From CAYRVX01 sp964642165 (GTDB lineage: Bacteria; Planctomycetota; Phycisphaerae; SM23-33), in NCBI GenBank assembly GCA_964642165.1, contig CAZXOC010000153.1, positions 1 through 17,214 of the forward strand: 17,214 bases of DNA, read 5' to 3'. Below are positions 13,151-17,214 of the stretch, one piece after another; positions within the stretch are counted from its first letter, which is position 1, and each line of letters begins with the position of its first letter. The position numbers and the translations under genes were made by a program. The notes under the pieces are model-generated. The model was not told the DNA's origin and made no database searches. It saw only the letters and a list, made by a program, of their open reading frames with translations.

Positions 13151-14272
13151 TCACTTCATCCCGAACATCTCTTCCTTCAGGTCGAGGTAGTAGAGGTAGT
13201 TTTCCTCGGGGACGTTCGGCGGGCAGCGATGGTCGCAGAAGGGGATGTACCCGCCGCGCTCGACCAGCGGCACGAGGCCCTCGAGGTACGCCTTGATCTC
13301 CTGCCGGCCCTGCGCGAGGACGATCTTGTCCACGCCGCCCATGATGCGAAGCTCCTTGCCGTACTCTTCGAACAGCTCGGCCGGGTGGGCGCACGAGTTG
13401 ACCTCGAAGGGGAACAGGCAGTTGATGCCGCCCTCCAGCAGGTACGGCAGGATCGGGCGCACGTCGCCGTCGCAGTCGGTGTACCACAGGTCGATGCCGT
13501 GGGCGTGCAGGCGGTCGCCGATCCGCTTGTATCTCGGGGTGACCACGTCGCGGAAGAACGGCACGGAGACGATCGGGCCCTTGTTGAAGCAGATGTCCTC
13601 CCACCCGCTGGCGTAGTCGAAGTCGATCTCCCCGAGCACCTGGTCCAGCACGTTCTCCACCAGGACGCAGCAGGTCTCGACCATGTCCTCCACCATGTCC
13701 GGGTAGTCGTACATCGCGTAGCAGAGGCCCTCGAACGTGAGCAGGTCGCGGACCTTGCCGATCATCGACCCGCACCCGATGCCCAGCGGGTAGTCGCGCT
13801 CCGGGGGGTGCCTCCTCTTCATCGCCTCGACGTCGACCCGGCGAACGGGGTCGTCCACGCGGAAGCGTTCGGCCTTGACCCGCTTCCAGTCGTCCGGCGT
13901 CTCGATGCTGCTCTTGAGGTAGTGCGGGATCGTGCTGTGCCCGTCCCTGGGCACCTCCGCCAGCAGGCCCTCGGCGTTCCGGATGATCCGGTGGGTGTCG
14001 GTCTCCTCGATGACCTTGTGCTCGAACGGCGGGTGCATCCACGAACGGCCGCCGGCACCGGCGATGCGGTCGAAGTTGAAGAACACGTCCGCCTCGCCGT
14101 TATTCGTCACGCCGGCCTCGACGAAGATCGGCCACTCGTGGAAGCACTCCTCCCAGTAGCCGAACTCCATGTTGAAGCTGCGGTCGACGCTCTGGTAGTG
14201 CATCTGGCGGTTGAACCGCTCGCGATCGGTCATCGCGGATTTCCATTTCGGCCGGCACGGTCGTATGGGCAT
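13151..14272 (-). CDS. Uroporphyrinogen-decarboxylase-superfamily (UROD-like) protein
   Basis: A 373-residue UROD-fold TIM barrel. 'MTDRERFNRQMH' (14-25) is the usual opening of the superfamily's non-HemE branch. 'DLWYTDCDGDVRPILPYLL' (261-279), 'GINCLFPFEVNS' (282-293), 'GGVDKIVLAQG' (312-322) and 'GGYIPFCDHRCPPNVPEENY' (340-359) align in order with the C-terminal barrel. The HemE substrate motif near the N-terminus is absent. The HxC zinc motif of the MtaA/MtbA methyltransferases is also absent, with T-D-C-D-G-D at 265-270 in its place. It is therefore neither a heme enzyme nor a standard corrinoid methyltransferase on sequence grounds. Start 14272 has a strong AAAGGAG ribosome site, while homology begins at Met14 (14233), so the first 13 residues are an extension or the true start is internal. 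The gene lies 58 bases after nadB. Confidence 0.85.
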   Translation of the reverse strand: MPIRPCRPKWKSAMTDRERFNRQMHYQSVDRSFNMEFGYWEECFHEWPIFVEAGVTNNGEADVFFNFDRIAGAGGRSWMHPPFEHKVIEETDTHRIIRNAEGLLAEVPRDGHSTIPHYLKSSIETPDDWKRVKAERFRVDDPVRRVDVEAMKRRHPPERDYPLGIGCGSMIGKVRDLLTFEGLCYAMYDYPDMVEDMVETCCVLVENVLDQVLGEIDFDYASGWEDICFNKGPIVSVPFFRDVVTPRYKRIGDRLHAHGIDLWYTDCDGDVRPILPYLLEGGINCLFPFEVNSCAHPAELFEEYGKELRIMGGVDKIVLAQGRQEIKAYLEGLVPLVERGGYIPFCDHRCPPNVPEENYLYYLDLKEEMFGMK

Positions 14273-14279
14273 GCGCTGG

Positions 14280-14286
14280 CTCCTTT
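14280..14286 (-). promoter_or_regulatory. Strong ribosome binding site deciding the UROD-like start
   Basis: The complement reads AAAGGAG and lies seven bases before the ATG at 14272. It is the strongest Shine-Dalgarno match on the minus strand here. It favours 14272 over 14233, the Met at which family homology starts. Confidence 0.6.
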
Positions 14287-14330
14287 GTCCGGATCGTGAA
14301 GGTCGACGGCGGATCGCTCGAAGCGGGCGG

Positions 14331-15977
14331 CTACTGGACCACCAACTGGTGCTCCGTCCGCCGCACGAGCAAGTGGCGGCGCCAGTCGTCGTCGCTCTCG
14401 GGGAAGTCCTCGCGGTAGTGCACGCCGCGGGTCTCCGTCCGGTGCAGGGCGCACTGGCTGATCGCGAAGGCGGCGGTCAGCATGTTCTGCACCTCCCACC
14501 CGGCGGGGTCGTGGAACTCCTTGTCCAGCACGTAGCGTCCCCAGAAGGAGACGATCTCGACGGTCTCCGCCAGTCGCTCGCCCCGGCGGGCGATGCCCAC
14601 GTTGCGCCACATGACCGAGCGCAGGGAGTTGCGGATGTCGGTGAGGTCCAGCTCCGTGCGATCGGAGTGCTCGTTGATCCAGTGGATGCGTCGCGCCGCC
14701 GGGGGCGCGCCGGACTCCTGCGCCGCCTGCCCGGCCAGCTCGCCGCAGCGCCGCCCGAACACCAGCGCCTCGATCAGGCTGTTCGACGCCAGCCGGTTCG
14801 CCCCGTGCAGGCCCGTGCAGGACGCCTCCCCGCAGGCGAGCAGCCCCTCCAGGCTGGTCCCGCCGTCGAGGTCCGCCCTCGTCCCGCCGATCATGTAGTG
14901 CGCCGCCGGGTGCACCGGCAGCAGGTCCTTGCCCGGCTCGATGCCGAACTCGCGGCACTGGGCGTCGATGGCCGGAAAACGCTCGGCGAAGCCCTTCGCG
15001 CCGAGGTGGCGGGCGTCCAGGAAGACGTGCGTGGCGCGGGTCTGCACCATCTGCTGGAGGATGGCCCGGCTGACGACGTCGCGCGGGGCCAGGTCGGCCA
15101 TGTCGTGGTACTCGGGCATGAAGCGCCGCCCGTCCCGGTCCACCAGGTACGCCCCTTCGCCGCGGACGGCCTCGGAGATCAGGCTCCGCGTCCCGCCGGC
15201 AACGTACAGCGTGGTGGGATGGAACTGCATCATCTCCATGTCGGCGAGCACCGCGCCGGCGCGGAAGGCCATCGCGGCCGCGTCCGCCGTCGACACCGGC
15301 GGGTTCGTCGTCTCACGCCACAGCACGCCCGCCCCGCCCGCGGCGAGGATCGTCCGCGCCGCCAGGATCAACTGAGGCCCGTACCGGGGGTGGCAGGTCA
15401 GCGCCCCGATGCACCGCGAGCCCGGCCCGCCCGCCGGCGGGTCCGTCACCAGGTCGATCACGAAGCACCGGTCGAAGACCTTGACGTTCTCCGCCCCGCG
15501 GAGCCGCTCGTGGAGGACCTCGTGCAGCGCCCGCCCGGTCGCGTCGCCGTTGGCATGGACGATGCGGTTGGTGCTGTGGCCGCCCTCGCGCCCGAGCTGA
15601 AGCGCCCCGCCTTTCGTGTCGAACGCCACGCCCCAGGAGCGCAGCTCCTCCACGTGCCGCGGGGCCTCCGCAATCACGTGGCGTACGACGTCCTCGTCGT
15701 TCAGCCCCCCCCCGGCCGCCAGCGTGTCCGACACGTGGCTCTCGAGCGAATCCGCGGGGTCGATGACCACCGCCAGGCCGCCCTGGGCGTAGTACGTGTT
15801 CGAGTCCGCCAGGTCCGCCTTCGTGACGACGATCACCTCGCCGTATTCGGCGGCCGCCAGGGCCGCGCGCATCCCCGCCGCCCCGGCGCCGATCACCAGC
15901 ACGTCCGTGAAGATGTGCCCCAGCCGCCGGCTGTCGAAACCCACCAGGTAGCGACGCTGCAAATACAGTCCGTCCAT
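14331..15977 (-). CDS. nadB: L-aspartate oxidase (NadB)
   Basis: A 548-residue flavoenzyme that oxidises L-aspartate to iminoaspartate, the first step of de novo NAD synthesis in the cytoplasm. The FAD-binding motif 'DVLVIGAGAAGMRAAL' (25-40, GxGxxG 30-35) comes first. Next are 'SNTYYAQGGLAVV' (59-71) and the active-site block 'REGGHSTNRIVHANGDATG' (130-148). Further on are 'QFHPTTLY', 'SEAVRGEGAYLVDRDGRRF', 'HPAAHYMIGG' and 'GLHGANRLASNSLIEALVFG'. The last four are strongly conserved in NadB and in fumarate reductase/succinate dehydrogenase flavoproteins. Length and the isolated position, with no Fe-S subunit nearby, favour NadB. The N-terminal 'RRYLVGFDSRRL' ahead of the Rossmann strand resembles planctomycete NadB. 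No ribosome site precedes the ATG, which fits the promoter placement described separately. nadA and nadC are not in this window. Confidence 0.93.
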   Translation of the reverse strand: MDGLYLQRRYLVGFDSRRLGHIFTDVLVIGAGAAGMRAALAAAEYGEVIVVTKADLADSNTYYAQGGLAVVIDPADSLESHVSDTLAAGGGLNDEDVVRHVIAEAPRHVEELRSWGVAFDTKGGALQLGREGGHSTNRIVHANGDATGRALHEVLHERLRGAENVKVFDRCFVIDLVTDPPAGGPGSRCIGALTCHPRYGPQLILAARTILAAGGAGVLWRETTNPPVSTADAAAMAFRAGAVLADMEMMQFHPTTLYVAGGTRSLISEAVRGEGAYLVDRDGRRFMPEYHDMADLAPRDVVSRAILQQMVQTRATHVFLDARHLGAKGFAERFPAIDAQCREFGIEPGKDLLPVHPAAHYMIGGTRADLDGGTSLEGLLACGEASCTGLHGANRLASNSLIEALVFGRRCGELAGQAAQESGAPPAARRIHWINEHSDRTELDLTDIRNSLRSVMWRNVGIARRGERLAETVEIVSFWGRYVLDKEFHDPAGWEVQNMLTAAFAISQCALHRTETRGVHYREDFPESDDDWRRHLLVRRTEHQLVVQ

Positions 15978-15986
15978 AAGCCGATC

Positions 15987-16015
15987 AGTCTATGCGCCGC
16001 CCGCGGGGGTGTCGA
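15987..16015 (-). promoter_or_regulatory. Candidate sigma70-type promoter for nadB
   Basis: Reading toward nadB, the -35 box is TCGACA (complement of 16010-16015, five of six matches to TTGACA). The -10 box is TAGACT (complement of 15987-15992, four of six matches to TATAAT), with exactly 17 bases between. Transcription would begin around 15980, only about three bases before the nadB ATG at 15977, so the message would be almost leaderless. No ribosome site is seen upstream of that ATG, which is consistent. The call rests on consensus matching alone. Confidence 0.45.
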
Positions 16016-16049
16016 GTGATTCTCCGGCGGAGGGCGGGGCGGCGAGCGC

Positions 16050-16078
16050 TTGCGTCGGACATGGCGATGCCATAGCGT
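16050..16078 (+). promoter_or_regulatory. Weak candidate promoter for the M42 peptidase
   Basis: TTGCGT (16050-16055) and TAGCGT (16073-16078) are separated by 17 bases, each matching three of six consensus positions. This would give a leader of about 60 bases containing the GGGAG ribosome site. The spacing is right but the matches are poor, so it is offered only as the best candidate in the intergenic region. Confidence 0.22.
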
Positions 16079-16144
16079 ATCCCCGCAAGCGGCAGGCCGG
16101 GCGGGGCCAGGCCGTCGCCTGCCCGATGCAAAGGGAGTCGAGCC

Positions 16145-17209
16145 ATGCGAAAAACGTCCCTCGAGTTTCTCAAGCGGCTGCTCCGGACGCCCTCGCCGAG
16201 CGGCTTCGAGGCCGCCGGGCAGAAGGTCTGGTGCGACTACGCCCGCAAGCACGCCGACGACGTCGTGACGGACAGCTACGGCAACGCCGTGGCCGTGCTG
16301 AACCCCACGGGCCGGCCCAAGGTCATGCTGGACGGGCACGCCGACGAGATCGGCCTGATGGTCAAGCACATCGACGAGAAGGGCTTCCTCTACTTCCAAC
16401 GGATCGGCGGGGTCAACCCCGCGCTGGTGCAGGGCAAGCGCGTGGCGATTCATGCGGCCGGGGGGGCGGTCCGCGGCGTGGTCGGCGCGACGGCGATCCA
16501 CCTCCGCGAGCGGGGCAAGGAGCCGAAGGTCCCCAAGATGCACGAGCTGTTCATCGACATCGGCGCCCGAAACGCCGCCGCGGCCGGCAAACGCGTCCAC
16601 GTGGGCGACGCCATCACGTTCGTCGACGACTTCGAGATGCTGGACGGGCGTGTGGCGGTGGCGCGGGCCTTCGACAACCGCGCGGGCACGTGGGCGGTCA
16701 TCGAGGCGCTGCGGATCGCCAAGGGCGCGGGCGTGCGCTGCTGCGTCTGCGCGTGCAGCTCCATCCAGGAGGAGACCGGGCTGAACGGCGCGAAGATGCA
16801 GGTCTTCCGCGTGCGCCCGGACGCCGCCGTGGCCGTCGACGTCACCCACGCGACCGACACGCCCGGCATCGACAGCAAGCAGCACGGCGAGGTCAAGCTC
16901 GGCGGGGGGCCCACCATCGCCATCGGGCGCGAGAACCACCCCGCCCTGGTCCAGCGCCTGCGGAAGGTGGCGAGGAAGAAGCGCATCCCGCTCCAGACCG
17001 AGGCGTTCAGCCAGAGCGGCGGGACGGACGCCCAGGCGATCTGGACGGCCAACGGCGGCGTGCCGTCGGCGATCCTCTCCATCCCCAACCGCTACATGCA
17101 CTCGACCGTCGAGATGCTGGACCTGCGCGACCTCCAGCGGACCGCCGACCTGCTGGGCGCCTTCTGCGCGGACCTCAAGCGGGGCGAGAAGTTCGTCGTG
17201 AAGGTCTGA
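16145..17209 (+). CDS. M42-family metallo-aminopeptidase
   Basis: A complete 354-residue M42 peptidase (glutamyl-aminopeptidase/TET/PepA-like group, often mislabelled endoglucanase), a cytoplasmic oligomeric enzyme that trims peptides. All dinuclear-metal ligands are visible: H65 in 'LDGHADEIGLM', bridging D177 in 'RAFDNRAG', E210 in 'SIQEETGLNGA' with E209 as the general base, D232 in 'AVAVDVTHATDTPG', and H319 in 'NRYMHSTVEM'. The PDZ-like dimerisation domain fills about residues 75-165. Length is typical. The start at 16145 has GGGAG (16133-16137) seven bases upstream. It is divergent from nadB across a 167-base gap and stands apart from the sugar-related block. The stop codon is five bases from the window end. 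Confidence 0.93.
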   Translation: MRKTSLEFLKRLLRTPSPSGFEAAGQKVWCDYARKHADDVVTDSYGNAVAVLNPTGRPKVMLDGHADEIGLMVKHIDEKGFLYFQRIGGVNPALVQGKRVAIHAAGGAVRGVVGATAIHLRERGKEPKVPKMHELFIDIGARNAAAAGKRVHVGDAITFVDDFEMLDGRVAVARAFDNRAGTWAVIEALRIAKGAGVRCCVCACSSIQEETGLNGAKMQVFRVRPDAAVAVDVTHATDTPGIDSKQHGEVKLGGGPTIAIGRENHPALVQRLRKVARKKRIPLQTEAFSQSGGTDAQAIWTANGGVPSAILSIPNRYMHSTVEMLDLRDLQRTADLLGAFCADLKRGEKFVVKV

Positions 17210-17214
17210 GACGC

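Noticed and set aside
11429..14299. A 956-codon plus-strand open frame through the membrane-protein, Ldh_2 and UROD-like region.
   Set aside because: The minus-strand genes have clear family motifs, and this frame has only shadow-like Arg/Ala/Gly/Val composition.
14331..15977. Succinate dehydrogenase or fumarate reductase flavoprotein instead of NadB.
   Set aside because: No iron-sulphur or membrane-anchor subunit gene is adjacent, and the length and active-site block fit L-aspartate oxidase.
1..17214. A defence system, suggested by the plant antiviral Tm-1 homology.
   Set aside because: No nuclease, helicase, toxin or phage-related gene is present, and the neighbours are metabolic. Plant Tm-1 is an inhibitor of viral replication, but this does not transfer to the bacterial family.

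Overview
This is a GC-rich window (about 70% by eye) of densely packed bacterial genes. Seventeen protein-coding genes account for nearly all of it, the longest gap is 167 bases, and no RNA gene, insertion sequence, CRISPR array or phage gene is visible. The mix of families suggests a heterotroph of the PVC group, most plausibly a planctomycete-like bacterium or a related metagenome-assembled genome. The mix includes a GH38 alpha-mannosidase, a Gfo/Idh/MocA oxidoreductase, a UROD-like protein, a ThuA-like protein, a Tm-1-like protein and a secreted beta-propeller, plus an NadB whose N-terminus looks planctomycete-like. The taxonomic call is inference and only moderately secure.

Plus-strand block, 2-12011. 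Thirteen genes run in one direction with gaps of 0 to 111 bases. In order they are: the 3' end of an SDR resembling D-mannonate oxidoreductase, a GNAT acetyltransferase, a HAD hydrolase, a nitroreductase, a Gfo/Idh/MocA oxidoreductase, an aldo/keto reductase, a GH38 alpha-mannosidase, a secreted propeller-like protein, a Tm-1-like (UPF0261) protein, a small cupin, a PEP_hydrolase-type TIM barrel, a ThuA-like protein, and a four-helix membrane protein. The first part reads as a carbohydrate or sugar-acid module: one glycosidase and several oxidoreductases, with no transporter, sugar kinase or regulator in view. The second part (8113-11388) is a compact set of poorly understood families. Tm-1-like and TIM-barrel proteins are known to occur fused or adjacent, and here a cupin sits between them.

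Minus-strand block, 15977-12032. nadB (L-aspartate oxidase, NAD synthesis) is followed by a UROD-superfamily protein and a malate/L-lactate dehydrogenase-family (Ldh_2) protein. The block runs tail-to-tail into the plus block with only 20 bases between stop codons. The Ldh_2 protein has Trp where its family normally has the catalytic His, and the UROD-like protein lacks the His-x-Cys zinc motif of the corrinoid methyltransferases.

Divergent region and right end. A 167-base intergenic region separates nadB from a complete M42 metallo-aminopeptidase (16145-17209). It holds a good sigma70-like promoter candidate for nadB, placed so close to the ATG that the transcript could be nearly leaderless, and a much weaker candidate for the peptidase.

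The best candidate for something undescribed is the Tm-1-like/cupin/TIM-barrel/ThuA set. Its substrate is unknown, and its place directly behind a mannosidase and a secreted sugar-lyase-like protein suggests a carbohydrate-derived substrate.
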